From: Bradyrhizobium oropedii
GTDB taxonomy: Bacteria; Pseudomonadota; Alphaproteobacteria; Rhizobiales; Xanthobacteraceae
NCBI RefSeq assembly: GCF_020889685.1
Contig: NZ_JACMYO010000069.1
Coordinates: 1 to 38,113, forward strand
DNA length: 38,113 nt
Reading direction: 5' to 3'
The notes under the pieces are model-generated. The model had not been told where the DNA came from, did no database searches, and was given only the letters and a program-made list of their open reading frames with translations. Of the stretch, positions 26,240 through 35,384 are shown piece by piece. Positions within the stretch are counted from its first letter, which is position 1; each line of letters opens with the position of its first letter. The position numbers and the translations under genes were made by a program.

Positions 26240-27163
26240 CTACACCGCGATCCGCTCGACCACGTCGCGCACCAGGCCAGTCAGCAGCTCGAGCTTGTAG
26301 CCGGTCATCGGCAGCGGTCTTGCGCCCGATACCGCCAGCTCGGCGGCTTGCGCAGCACTGGCCGCATTGGCCGGCTTCCCCTGTAGCGCCGCCTCACTTG
26401 CCACAAGACGCAGCGGCACCGGGGCGACGCCGCCCGCCGTAATGTGAACCTGCTGAAACATGCCGCCAGAAATCACGGCCCGCACGCAGATTTCGGCCAG
26501 CGGCCATTCCGCATACGAGCGGCTGATGGCGCGCTTGTACAGCGCGCGCTCGCCGGCCTGCGGGGCAGGGAGCTCGATCCGCTCGATCCGTTCGCCTGAC
26601 GCAAGCAGATTGTCGGCCGTGCCGTTGCTGCCGTCGCCGAGCAGGTCGGAGATCGACAATCCGCTGCGCCGGTCGGTGGTGACCTTGGCATCATAGGCGA
26701 GCAGCGCCATTGCCATGGTCGACGGATGCGGCGCCACGCAGGGGCCGAGGTCGAACGCAACGTGATAGAGATGGTTGCCCGATCGCGCCGGACAGTCGGA
26801 GCCGCCCTTCTTGAGGCAGGCGATCTGCGGATTGCGGAAGTACCAGCAGCGCGAGCGCTGTGCGAGATTGCCGCCGAGCGTCGCCATGTGCCGGATCTGC
26901 GGCGTGGCGAGCCCCTGCGCAGCGGCGGTGATGCCCGGATAGGCCTGCGCGAGCCGCGCGTCGGATGCGATCGCAGCGATTGCGGTCAGGGCGCCGATGC
27001 GCGCCGCGCCGTCCGTGCCCCAGGTGATCCCGATCGTATCGGGACTTGTGGTGAGATCGATGATCGACCCGCATGACAGGCCGCTGCGGCGGCGCTCCGA
27101 CAGGTCGGTGCCGGCGGCGCGGAATTCGGGCGCGGTGATGACCTCTGCGGTTGCGACGCTCAT
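26240..27163 (-). CDS. FAD-binding subunit of a xanthine dehydrogenase-family enzyme (PaoB/YagS-like)
   Basis: A 307-residue flavin subunit that takes electrons from the 2Fe-2S clusters of its partner. It has the FAD_binding_5 core (GITAAAQGLATPQIRHMATL, then GGNLAQ) and a C-terminal CO-dehydrogenase flavoprotein domain. A Cys-bearing insertion after GGNLAQRSRC (Cys106, Cys116, Cys124, perhaps Cys142) resembles the [4Fe-4S] loop of E. coli PaoB and of HcrB, pointing to an aldehyde or aromatic oxidoreductase rather than true xanthine dehydrogenase. The ATG overlaps the previous stop (ATGA). The N-terminus is a little shorter than usual. Confidence 0.88.
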   Translation of the reverse strand: MSVATAEVITAPEFRAAGTDLSERRRSGLSCGSIIDLTTSPDTIGITWGTDGAARIGALTAIAAIASDARLAQAYPGITAAAQGLATPQIRHMATLGGNLAQRSRCWYFRNPQIACLKKGGSDCPARSGNHLYHVAFDLGPCVAPHPSTMAMALLAYDAKVTTDRRSGLSISDLLGDGSNGTADNLLASGERIERIELPAPQAGERALYKRAISRSYAEWPLAEICVRAVISGGMFQQVHITAGGVAPVPLRLVASEAALQGKPANAASAAQAAELAVSGARPLPMTGYKLELLTGLVRDVVERIAV

Positions 27164-29840
27164 GCGGCGGTCCTCCCTTTCAGCGCGGCGACGATGCGGT
27201 CGGGCCGGATTGGAATTTCAGTAAGGCGGACGCCGATCGCGTCGTAGATCGCGTTGGCGACGGCGGCCGAGGTCGGCACCGTCGATGCCTCGCCGATGCC
27301 GACGCTGTTGCCGAGCACATGGTCGAAGCCGGCTTCATCGAAATGCACATTGATTTCGGGCGTGTCGGCAATCCCCGGGATGCGATAATCCTCCATCCCG
27401 GCGGTCAGCACGTCGCCGCTGTTCGGATCGAGCTCGCGTGCTTCGTAGAGCGCATAGCCGAGGCCCTGGATCACCGCGCCGCAGGCCTGGCTCCGCGCCA
27501 GCGCGGGCGAAGCGATCTTGCCGACTGCAATCCCGGTATGCACGTTGAGCACGCGGACATGGCCGAGCCAGGTGTCGACCTCCACCTCGATCACCTGCAC
27601 CGAACTCGGCACGCCGGCGCCGACCGCAATGTTCGAGAAGCGGCGCATCATCCAGCCGAACACCATGCCCATCAGGCCGACTTCGCGCAGCGGCGAACGA
27701 ATACCGGGCGCGGTGTTCTTGCCGTCTTCGCCGCGCGCCTCCGTCACCGCGATGTCGGGCGAGCGCGCGATCAGCTCGCGCCAGGGCGCGTTCGAGCCGG
27801 GCGCGGGTTTTCGCGTGGCCTGTTCGAGGATCGCGGCCTTCAGTTTCCGCACCGCCTGCAGCGTCGGCGGCATCACCGAAGCCGTGACGCGGCTGCCGCC
27901 CGAGCCTGGCCCTTCGGGCAGCGAGGAATCGCCGATCCGCACATCGATGTCAGACGGTTCGAGATCGAACTCGCGCGCGATGGTGTCCGCCAGCACGCTG
28001 CGGGTGCCGGTGCCGATGTCCTGCGTCGCGGTGCTGGCGACGATGCGGCCGCCTTTGACCGCGACCTCGACCTTCACGTTGGGCTGCCAGAGATAGAGCC
28101 AGTAACCGGTCGCGACCCCGATGCCTCGGCGATAGCGCCCGTTTTGCTGCGGTTTGCGATTGCGCCAGATATCGAGCCCTGATGCCCAATCGTAAAGCCG
28201 CTGGCGGTTGGGATCGGGATCCCAGCGCTTGCGCAGGGCGATCGGATCGACCTTGAGCCGCAGCGCGGCCTCGTCGATCGATTGCTCGACCGCGAACGCC
28301 ATCGGCGGACCGCCGGGGCCGCGGAAGGCGGCGCCGGGCGGCAGATTGCTGATGACGTCGAAATCCGAAAGGTCCTTCGCCTCGGCCGGATAGATCAGCC
28401 GCGCCAGGCCCGCGATGGTCGAGTTGGTGGCGGCCCCCGTATCGGCATGCGCGGTGACGGAGAGTGCCTTCAGGCCGCCCTGGTCGGAAGCGAGCAGCGC
28501 GACCTTCAGCTCCGCAGCCGGCCGATAGCCGGCGACCGAGAGCTCCTCCTGCCGATCGTAAGCGACGCGCACCGGCGCTTTCGCCTCGCGCGCCAGCTCA
28601 ATGGCTGCGATCGTCTCGGTGCCGAGGCTGGCCTTCGATCCGAAGCCGCCGCCGACGTGGTCGGCGATCACGCGGACCTTGTCGTGATCGATCTTGTAGC
28701 GTTTCGCGATCTGCTCCTTCAGGTGGAACACCTGCTGGGTCGAGGCGTGCAGGGTCAGCCGGTCGCCGTCGAAGCGCGCCACCGCGGCGTGTGGCTCGAG
28801 GCATGCATGCTGTTGCGTGGCGGTTCGGAAGGTCGCTTCGACCAGCAGCTTGTTGCTCGCCTGCCGCGCTTCATCGACCCAGCTGCGGGCCTTCTTGGCG
28901 CGGGTCGAGAACACCGCGGTCGGCCCGCGGATGTTCTGCTTCCAGGGCGCCGGTCCGCCGGCCGCCTCCGAGACGTTGCCGGCGCGCTTGCGGCTCGCTT
29001 TGTCGAACACCACGGGCGCGCCGTCCTTGCGTCCGGCGTCGAGCCCGACCACCGCGGGCAGCTTCTCGCTGCTTACCTTGATCGCGGCCAGCGCAGCCAG
29101 CGCGGACTTGCGATCGCGGGCTGCGACCGCCGCAATCGGCTCGCCGACATAGCGCACGATCCGGTCGTCGCCGAGCAGCGACACCGCGGCGACGCCGGGC
29201 AGGGCGCGGGCCGGCGCGAGATCGAGCACGGTGATGCGTGCATGCGCGTCGCGCGAGCGCAGGATCAGGCCTTCGAGCTGGCCATCATGGTTGATGTCGA
29301 CGGTGTATTTCGCCGCGCCCGTCACCTTGTCGCGCGCCTCGATGCGAGGGGCTGCGACATTGTCGCCGTCGAAACGGCCGGCGCAGGCGTCCGCCACCGC
29401 GCGGAAAATTCCGTCATAGGCGCCGCAGCGGCAGAGATGGCCCGACAGTGCCGCGCCGATCTCCTCGCGTGAAGGCACCGCCGTCCCCTTGGTCGCGCGC
29501 CATTGGTCGCAGAACGCGGTCGCTTCCACGATGAAGCCCGGCGTGCAGAAGCCGCATTGCAGGGCGTCATGCGCCATGAACGCCTTCTGTACCGGATGCA
29601 GCTGTGCTGCGCCGATGCCTTCCACCGTCGTCACGGCCTTGCCGGCGGCGGCTTGCGCCGGCATCAGGCAGCTTGCGACCGGCGCGCGTCGACCAGCACG
29701 GTGCAGGCGCCGCAGACGCCGGCGCCGCACACGAGCTTGGTGCCGGTGAGCTTGAGCTGGTCGCGCACGATGTCGATCAGGAGCGCATCGGGATCGTCGG
29801 GCAAGGATTCGACGCGGCCGTTGATGGTCGTCGTGGTCAT
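27160..29840 (-). pseudogene. Fused 2Fe-2S / molybdopterin subunit of a xanthine dehydrogenase-family enzyme, frameshifted
   Basis: ATG 29840 opens a ferredoxin domain (MTTTTINGRVESLP, KLVCGAGVCGACTVLV) that is out of frame with the rest. Restoring one base in the GG/CC run at about 29679-29682 joins it to VASCLMPAQ and the long downstream frame, giving about 893 residues. After the second cluster motifs (QCGFCTPG, LCRCGAY) the chain runs directly into the molybdopterin domain (APRIEARDKVTGAAKYT on) with the catalytic Glu in GIGEAS near the end. The two subunits are thus fused. The operon is tetR, this gene, FAD subunit, all with ATGA overlaps. The break looks like a homopolymer contraction. 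Confidence 0.85.
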
Positions 29841-30499
29841 GGCTGTCCTCCAGCTGTCCTGCGTGTCGGCTTTCTCGGGGGCGCTGCCTTCTTGACGGGC
29901 GGCTTCTCGGATTTCGGTAGTGCGCCGGCGCAGAGGGTCCGCACCATGATCGCCATGTCCTTCAGGAACGCATCGGCCGGCTGCATCGCCGGATACTGCG
30001 ACTTCGCTGCGTACATCGACATTTCGACCAGCCGCGCGAATTCGACCGGCGAGAGGCCCTGCGGCAGCGCAAGCTGCTGCTTGCGCACGATCCGCGCGAT
30101 GGTCGCGACCATGCGCTCCGCGTAGCGCGCGGCATAGGTCTGGTAGAGGTCGCGGGCGTGCACGAGGTGTTCGGAATACAATTCTTCGAGGTGCGGCGAG
30201 CCGTCCAGCGAGGCGATCATGGTCGACATCCGCGCGGTCATCCCCGCGGCAAGAATGTCGCCGAGATTACCGCCCGCGGTTTCCGCCTCGGCAACGGCCG
30301 TCTCCTCGGCCGAGATCGCGGATTCATGGACGCGCTCGATCACGGCGCGAAACAGCGCTTCCTTGGACTCGAAATGGTGATAGAGCGCCTGCCGCGTCAG
30401 GCCGGCCGCCTCGGCGACCTGCTCGATCGAGGAGCGGCGAAAGCCGTGCCGGCGGAAAACCAGCATGGTGGCATCGAGAATGCGGGTTTTCGGTCCCAT
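29837..30499 (-). CDS. TetR-family regulator of the molybdenum hydroxylase operon
   Basis: A 220-residue TetR regulator with the helix-turn-helix RRSSIEQVAEAAGLTRQALY (positions 21-40), then HHFESKEALFRAVIE, and a helical ligand domain. The C-terminus is a Lys/Pro/Arg-rich tail (PVKKAAPPRKPTRR). Its TGA overlaps the next ATG (ATGA). No ribosome site precedes ATG 30499; the promoter predicts a leaderless mRNA. It probably controls its own operon through the palindrome just upstream. The ligand may be the enzyme's substrate; that is inference. Confidence 0.92.
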   Translation of the reverse strand: MGPKTRILDATMLVFRRHGFRRSSIEQVAEAAGLTRQALYHHFESKEALFRAVIERVHESAISAEETAVAEAETAGGNLGDILAAGMTARMSTMIASLDGSPHLEELYSEHLVHARDLYQTYAARYAERMVATIARIVRKQQLALPQGLSPVEFARLVEMSMYAAKSQYPAMQPADAFLKDMAIMVRTLCAGALPKSEKPPVKKAAPPRKPTRRTAGGQP

Positions 30500-30505
30500 T
30501 TGACG

Positions 30506-30535
30506 ATTTTGACAAATATAGAAAAACTGTCAAAT
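30506..30535 (-). promoter_or_regulatory. tetR promoter and palindromic operator
   Basis: TTTGACA (30508-30514) and TGTCAAA (30528-30534) are perfect inverted arms 13 bp apart. On the minus strand TTGACA (30533-30528), a 16-bp spacer and CAAAAT (30511-30506) predict a start at the tetR ATG. The arms cover the -35 and -10 regions, so bound TetR would block transcription. Confidence 0.65.
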
Positions 30536-30668
30536 CGCGATTTGGTGAGGCGGTCGCCGCGCCGCCCGCGCATGTGTGAGCCGCGTCACGGATGGCCGCC
30601 CGCAGGCTGCGTAAAGCTTCGTCATGCAGTGGCGAGCCTGCTCGCCCGGAGCTTGCGAGGATACGCAC

Positions 30669-30902
30669 ATGACTCAGGTCTATTTCCATTGCTCGAACAC
30701 ACGCGGGGTGTTGATGGATCGCCGTGGCACCTCGGTCGCCAGCCTCTCCGAGGCCTGCGAGGCGGCGACCCGCATGATGCGCTCGCTGGTCGCAACGGTC
30801 AGTCTTGAGGACTGGCGCGACTGGGCCGTGCATGTCAGCGACGAGGACGGCGAGGAGATCGTGATCCTGCCCTTCGCATTCGTGCTCGGCAAAGCGCACT
30901 GA
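30669..30902 (+). CDS. DUF6894 family protein
   Basis: A 77-residue soluble protein of the DUF6894 type common in Bradyrhizobium: it opens VYFHCSNTRGVLMDRRGTSV and closes EDGEEIVILPFAFVL. Start ATG 30669 with GAGG upstream; an upstream in-frame ATG (30624) lacks support. Function unknown. A 59-codon ORF follows 9 nt after its stop. Confidence 0.8.
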   Translation: MTQVYFHCSNTRGVLMDRRGTSVASLSEACEAATRMMRSLVATVSLEDWRDWAVHVSDEDGEEIVILPFAFVLGKAH

Positions 30903-30911
30903 GGGCGAACC

Positions 30912-31091
30912 ATGCCGTCATTGCAGCCGTCATTGTCATCTCTTCGCCGCGGCATGAATGCGATCGCGACCGGCTGGCGGAGTTTCATCGCGCGAGTTCG
31001 CGATCCCTACCGGCCCGAGCTTCACTATATGCGCGGGCCGGGCCCCAAATGGCAGGCGAAGCATCCCGTTCAGGCCGCACGAGCTGGTTGA
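30912..31091 (+). CDS. Small hypothetical protein (59 residues)
   Basis: A short frame that begins MPSLQPSLSSLRRGMNAIAT and continues with WRSFIARVRDPYRPELHYMR. It is basic, with an amphipathic N-terminal half. GAGGG lies 7 nt before the ATG and it starts 9 nt after the DUF6894 stop, so both may be on one mRNA. No family recognised. Confidence 0.5.
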   Translation: MPSLQPSLSSLRRGMNAIATGWRSFIARVRDPYRPELHYMRGPGPKWQAKHPVQAARAG

Positions 31092-31309
31092 CGCAGACCC
31101 GATCGCGGCGATTCCATTTAGAACGGCCCTAAGAATTCTGCTGACAGCCGAGGCGCATCGTCGCAGTTCCCGCAAGCGCTCGTTGCGTGATCGCAACACG
31201 CGCAACGATAGGTCCAAGACTGGACGAGTTCTAAGCGCTGTGCGGCTGCGCGCATCTTTCATCGTGTTAGTGACGACAACAATGGAGACTCCTGAATTAG
31301 GTAGCGAAG

Positions 31310-32473
31310 TTGACTGCGACGACCAAATCCCTGCGGCGATGGGGCGCCGTCCATAAATGGACCAGCCTGATCTGCACATTGTTCATGCTGCTGTTGTGCA
31401 TCACCGGCCTGCCGCTGATCTTCCACGACGAGATCGATGATCTCCTGCACAACCAGGTCAAGCCGGCCGAGGCGCCGGCAGGAACGCCTCCGGCCAATCT
31501 CGACCATCTGCTCGCCAACGCGCTCGCGCAGGCGCCGGGCAAGGTGCCGCACTTCCTGATCTGGGATCGTGACGAACCCGGCGCGATGTGGGTCAGCGTC
31601 GGTCCGACGATCGATGCAGATCCGACCAACAACCTGCTGATCCGGATGGATACGCACGCCGGCGCCTATCTCGATTCCCCCGATGTGACCGGCCGCTTCA
31701 CCTACATCATGCTGAAGCTGCACACCGACATGTTCGCGGGGCTGCCCGGCAAGCTGTTTCTCGGCTTGATGGGGATCCTGTTCTGCGTCGCGATCATTTC
31801 CGGCATCGTGGTCTATGCGCCGTCGATGCGGAAGCTGCGCTTCGGCGCCTATCGCGCGCAGCGGACCCGCGTCGTGCGCTGGCTCGACGTCCACAATCTC
31901 GCAGGCATCCTGTTGGTCGCCTGGACACTCGTTGTCGGCTTCACCGGCGTCATCAACACCTGGGCCGATCTCGTGCTCAAGATGTGGCAATTCGGCCAGC
32001 TCGCCGAGATGACCGCGCAGTACAAGGACCGGCCGGTGCCCTCGAAGCTGACCTCGCTGAACGGCGCCGTCGAGGTGGCGAGGCACGCGGTGCCCGGCAT
32101 GACGCCGAGCTTCGTCGCCTTCCCGGGAACGCTATTCAGCAGCAAGAGCCACTATGCGGTATTCCTGCACGGCGATACGCCGCTGACGTCGCGTCTGCTG
32201 AAGCCCGCACTGATCGATGCGGAAACCGGCACGCTGACCGACAGCCGCGACATGCCCTGGTATGTGTCGACGCTGTATGTCTCGCAGCCGCTGCATTTCG
32301 GCGATTACGGCGGCATGCCGCTCAAGATCGTCTGGGCGCTGCTCGATATCCTCACCATCTTCATCCTGGTGACCGGCGTGTATTTGTGGATGCGCCGCCG
32401 CAGGGCGGGCGAGAGCCAGGAGCGCGCCATCGCCAACGCCGCCTCGATCGACAACCCCGCACTCGCGTCGTGA
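31310..32473 (+). CDS. PepSY-associated transmembrane protein
   Basis: A 387-residue inner-membrane protein of the PepSY_TM family. The first helix is TSLICTLFMLLLCITGLPLI, with HKW before it. A periplasmic PepSY-like part follows, then helices with HTDMFAG, GLMGILFCVAIISGIVVYAP and HNLAGILLVAWTLVVGFTGV, and a last helix, LLDILTIFILVTGVYLWMRR. Conserved His in HKW, LHTDMF and VHNLAG could bind haem; relatives often sit by iron-siderophore uptake genes and may reduce iron. Start TTG 31310 with weak AGG upstream is the only good option. A 60-residue membrane protein follows 7 nt later. The 218-bp gap before it holds a GTTGCGTGATCGCAAC palindrome but no clear promoter. Confidence 0.83.
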   Translation: MTATTKSLRRWGAVHKWTSLICTLFMLLLCITGLPLIFHDEIDDLLHNQVKPAEAPAGTPPANLDHLLANALAQAPGKVPHFLIWDRDEPGAMWVSVGPTIDADPTNNLLIRMDTHAGAYLDSPDVTGRFTYIMLKLHTDMFAGLPGKLFLGLMGILFCVAIISGIVVYAPSMRKLRFGAYRAQRTRVVRWLDVHNLAGILLVAWTLVVGFTGVINTWADLVLKMWQFGQLAEMTAQYKDRPVPSKLTSLNGAVEVARHAVPGMTPSFVAFPGTLFSSKSHYAVFLHGDTPLTSRLLKPALIDAETGTLTDSRDMPWYVSTLYVSQPLHFGDYGGMPLKIVWALLDILTIFILVTGVYLWMRRRRAGESQERAIANAASIDNPALAS

Positions 32474-32480
32474 CATCGGC

Positions 32481-32663
32481 ATGGTCGTACATCGTTCACT
32501 GACCCAGATATTCGCCGCTCCGCTCGTCATTGCGATCGTGAGCACGGTGGGATTGATCAGCGCACTGGTCGGCGACGGCTGGTGGGATGCCGTCTCCTGG
32601 GTGGCCCTCGGCCTGCCTGTGCTGCTCTATCTCGTGTTCATCTGGCGGCGCCGGCCGAATTGA
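32481..32663 (+). CDS. Small two-helix membrane protein
   Basis: A 60-residue protein with two hydrophobic helices (FAAPLVIAIVSTVGLISALV and AVSWVALGLPVLLYLVFIW) and a basic tail (RRRPN). It starts 7 nt after the PepSY-associated gene and is surely cotranscribed. Such small partners are often annotated beside PepSY membrane proteins, and a joint complex is likely. Confidence 0.75.
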   Translation: MVVHRSLTQIFAAPLVIAIVSTVGLISALVGDGWWDAVSWVALGLPVLLYLVFIWRRRPN

Positions 32664-32666
32664 CGC

Positions 32667-32696
32667 TCCCTCTCCCCGCACGCGGGGCGAGGTGAA
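32667..32696. repeat. Short arm of the CCCTCTCCCC repeat family
   Basis: A single arm, CTCCCTCTCCCCGCACGCGG followed by GGCGAGGTG, of the family at 2775-2961. It lies between convergent genes. Confidence 0.6.
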
Positions 32697-32715
32697 GCGG
32701 AGTCCGTTCGCTCGC

Positions 32716-33513
32716 CTAGATCAGCGCTTCCGCGCGCAACGTCGTCTCGATCTCGCCGAGGATGCGCGCCAGCCGCTCGGCCCACGCCGTCTCGCCGGCC
32801 TGGTCGGAGATCAGGTCCTGGCGGATCTCGATGCCCGAATTCATCAGGCCGCGTTTCTCGCCATGCACGGGGATCGTGTAGTCGGTCTCGTCGCTGACCG
32901 CATAAGGCTCGTTGTCGCCGACCACGAGATCGCCTTCGCTGCGCAGATGCTTCAGCAGCCGCGGCGGCAGCATCGTGTCGCGGTGGTAGAGTGTGCCGAT
33001 GTGCCAGGGGCGGGCGATGCCGGCATAGACCGGTGTGAAGCTGTGCAGCGACACCAGCACCGTCGGCATGCCTTGCCGCGCACGTTCGTTGATGACCTCC
33101 TCGATGCGCTGATGATAGGGATCGAAGATCTGCGCGCGCCGCATCTCGGCGGCTTCGCGCGACAGGCCTTCATTGCCCGGCACCGTGGTGGCTTCGCTGA
33201 TCAGCGGCACCGAGCTTGCGACATGCGGCGGACGGTTGCAGTCGATCACGAGCCGCGAGTAGCGCTGCGCGATCAGATGCGCGCCGAGCAGGTCGGAGAG
33301 CTGGGTTGCGACGCCGGCGATACCGATGTCGCAGGCGATGTGCCGCTCGAGCTCGGTTTCGGGCAGGCCGAGGTCGCCGAGCGGCGAGGGAATCAGCCGG
33401 CCGTAGTGGTCGCAGGTGAATAGGAACGGCGAGCCGCCGGCAGGGTTACGTTCAAGAACCGGTGAAACATCGGTGCTTGCGAGCAGAAACAATGGACCGC
33501 CGCCGTAATTCAA
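32716..33513 (-). CDS. N-formylglutamate amidohydrolase family protein
   Basis: A 265-residue enzyme of the N-formylglutamate amidohydrolase (FGase) family. The metal-site context is visible as FTCDHYGRLIP, DIGIAG, SRLVIDCNRPP, VSLHSFTPVY and the late HGEKRGLMNSGIEIRQDL. In histidine breakdown the enzyme frees glutamate from N-formylglutamate, but no hut genes are near, so it may act on another acylated amino acid. No ATG opens the frame; TTG 33513 with GAGG about 12 nt upstream is used, and a second TTG a few codons later is possible. It is divergent from the transglutaminase pair. Confidence 0.87.
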   Translation of the reverse strand: MNYGGGPLFLLASTDVSPVLERNPAGGSPFLFTCDHYGRLIPSPLGDLGLPETELERHIACDIGIAGVATQLSDLLGAHLIAQRYSRLVIDCNRPPHVASSVPLISEATTVPGNEGLSREAAEMRRAQIFDPYHQRIEEVINERARQGMPTVLVSLHSFTPVYAGIARPWHIGTLYHRDTMLPPRLLKHLRSEGDLVVGDNEPYAVSDETDYTIPVHGEKRGLMNSGIEIRQDLISDQAGETAWAERLARILGEIETTLRAEALI

Positions 33514-33617
33514 GGGCCTTTTTCCTCAACTTTGCCTATTCAAGCGGCATGCTGGTTTGGAATCGAGCAGCTTTCTCTATAGATTATACGGTCCGAAATC
33601 ACGATGATTGTTTGAAG

Positions 33618-34520
33618 ATGCCGCTCCTGACCATCCATCACAAGACCGTTTATCGCTACGCGCGCCCGGTGGCGTTCGGCGAACACCGCATCATGCTGCG
33701 TCCCCGCGACGGCCACGATCTGCGCGTGCTCGACAGCGCGCTTGTGATCGATCCGCAGCCGATGTCGCTGCGCTGGATCCACGACGTGTTCGGCAACAGC
33801 GTGGCGATCGCCGCCTTCGACGAGCGCGCCGACACGCTGTCCTTTGTCTCGACCGCGACGGTGGAGCACAATGCGGCCGATACGTTCGCGTTGACGCCGG
33901 ACGATCCTGCCTACTTCTATCCGTTTCTCTACGACGATGAGGAATTCCCCGACCTGCAGCAGTTCATCACGCCGCAATATGGCGACCCGAACGGCGAGCT
34001 GTCGGCCTGGGCGCGGAGCTTCCTCGATGTCGAGGCGCCGACGCTGACTTTCAAGATCCTCAGCGAAATGACCCATGGCATTCGCGAGGCGTTCAGCTAT
34101 CGCAAGCGTTATGAGCAGGGCACCCAGCATCCGCTCGATACGCTGCGCACGAAGTCCGGCACCTGCCGCGACTATGCGCTGTTCATGATCGAGGCGCTGC
34201 GCCGGCTCGGCATCGCCGCGCGCTTCGTCTCCGGCTATCTCGCGATGCCCGCCGGCAGCGCGCATGGCTATGTCGGCGGCGGCTCGACCCACGCCTGGGT
34301 GCAGGTCTATCTGCCGAGCGCGGGCTGGATCGAGTTCGATCCGACCAACGGCATCGTCGGCACCCGCGATCTGATCCGCGTCGCGGTGGCGCGCGATCCG
34401 CGCCAGGCGATCCCGCTGCATGGCGTCTATCTCGGCGCCGCGGATGCTTATCTCGCGATGGACGTCGACATCAAGGTCGTCTCGGTCGGCGAGAGCGTGG
34501 TAGAGCGGGAGACGGCCTGA
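33618..34520 (+). CDS. Transglutaminase-like protease-fold protein with full triad
   Basis: A 300-residue protein with an N-terminal beta-rich domain (IHHKTVYRYARPVAFGEHRI) and a papain-like transglutaminase core (COG1305). The triad is complete: Cys183 in KSGTCRDYALF, His225 in GSTHAWVQV, Asp241 in IEFDPTNG. No signal peptide, so cytosolic. ATG 33618 is chosen because the family starts at once with the LTIHH strand; the upstream extension from 33462 is unlike the family. The next, related gene starts 2 nt after its stop. Probably a peptidase or amidase. Confidence 0.9.
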   Translation: MPLLTIHHKTVYRYARPVAFGEHRIMLRPRDGHDLRVLDSALVIDPQPMSLRWIHDVFGNSVAIAAFDERADTLSFVSTATVEHNAADTFALTPDDPAYFYPFLYDDEEFPDLQQFITPQYGDPNGELSAWARSFLDVEAPTLTFKILSEMTHGIREAFSYRKRYEQGTQHPLDTLRTKSGTCRDYALFMIEALRRLGIAARFVSGYLAMPAGSAHGYVGGGSTHAWVQVYLPSAGWIEFDPTNGIVGTRDLIRVAVARDPRQAIPLHGVYLGAADAYLAMDVDIKVVSVGESVVERETA

Positions 34521-34522
34521 CG

Positions 34523-35335
34523 ATGCAGATCAGGGTCGGCTTCGAGATCACCTACACGGCGGCGCAGCCGACCCCGATGGTGATCATGCTGTCGATCCAT
34601 CCCTCGCGCTACGCCGACGTCGTCGGCACCGAGCGCATTTTGACCGAGCCGGATGTCCCGATCGGCCTCTATCGCGACGGCTTTGGCAATGTCTGCGGGC
34701 GTCTGGTCGCCCCTGGCGGCGGCGTCACCTTCCGCGGCAACGCACTGGTGCGCGATTCCGGATTGCCCGACCTCGTCAATCCGGCGGCGCAGCAGCTGCC
34801 GGTCGAGCAGTTACCCGATGACATGCTGCTCTATCTGATGCCGAGCCGCTATTGCGAGACCGACAAGCTGACCGACATCGCCTGGTCGCTGTTCGGCAAC
34901 TCACAGCCCGGCTGGGCGCGGGTGCAGGCGATCACCGATTTCGTGCACCACCATGTGACCTTCGGCTACCAGCATGCCCATCACATGAAGTCGGCGCACG
35001 ACGTCTATGAAAGCCGCACCGGCGTCTGCCGCGACTTCGCGCATCTGGCGCTCACCTTTTGCCGCTGCATGGGCATTCCGGCGCGCTACTGCACCGGCTA
35101 TCTCGGCGACATCGGCGTGCCGCCAGATCCCGCGCCGATGGACTTTTCCGGCTGGTTCGAGGTCTATCTGTCGGGCCAGTGGTATACCTTCGACGCCCGC
35201 CACAACACGCCGCGGATCGGCCGCATCCTGATGGCGACCGGCCGCGACGCTGCCGACGTCGCGCTCACCACGAGTTTCGGCCGCATGACGCTGGCGAAGT
35301 TCGTGGTGGTGACCGACGAGGTGGTGGCGGCTTGA
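34523..35335 (+). CDS. Transglutaminase-like paralogue lacking the catalytic His
   Basis: A 270-residue protein of the same family. Cys169 is kept in RTGVCRDFAHLAL and Asp224 in YTFDARHN, but where active relatives have His-Ala before WFEVYL this protein has Ser209-Gly210 (DFSGWFEVYL). It may be catalytically dead, or use another residue; His-rich VHHHVTFGYQHAHH (141-154) is nearby in sequence. The gap to the upstream gene is 2 nt, so the two are coupled and may form a complex. Confidence 0.88.
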   Translation: MQIRVGFEITYTAAQPTPMVIMLSIHPSRYADVVGTERILTEPDVPIGLYRDGFGNVCGRLVAPGGGVTFRGNALVRDSGLPDLVNPAAQQLPVEQLPDDMLLYLMPSRYCETDKLTDIAWSLFGNSQPGWARVQAITDFVHHHVTFGYQHAHHMKSAHDVYESRTGVCRDFAHLALTFCRCMGIPARYCTGYLGDIGVPPDPAPMDFSGWFEVYLSGQWYTFDARHNTPRIGRILMATGRDAADVALTTSFGRMTLAKFVVVTDEVVAA

Positions 35336-35384
35336 TTCTTCTCGTACCTTCCGTCATTCAGGGCAGGCACCATTGCGGCGCCTT

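Noticed and set aside
31115..31140. Possible Irr (ICE-type) iron box (TTTAGAA ... AGAATTCT) before the PepSY gene
   Set aside because: The half-sites are too far apart and imperfect compared with the known element.
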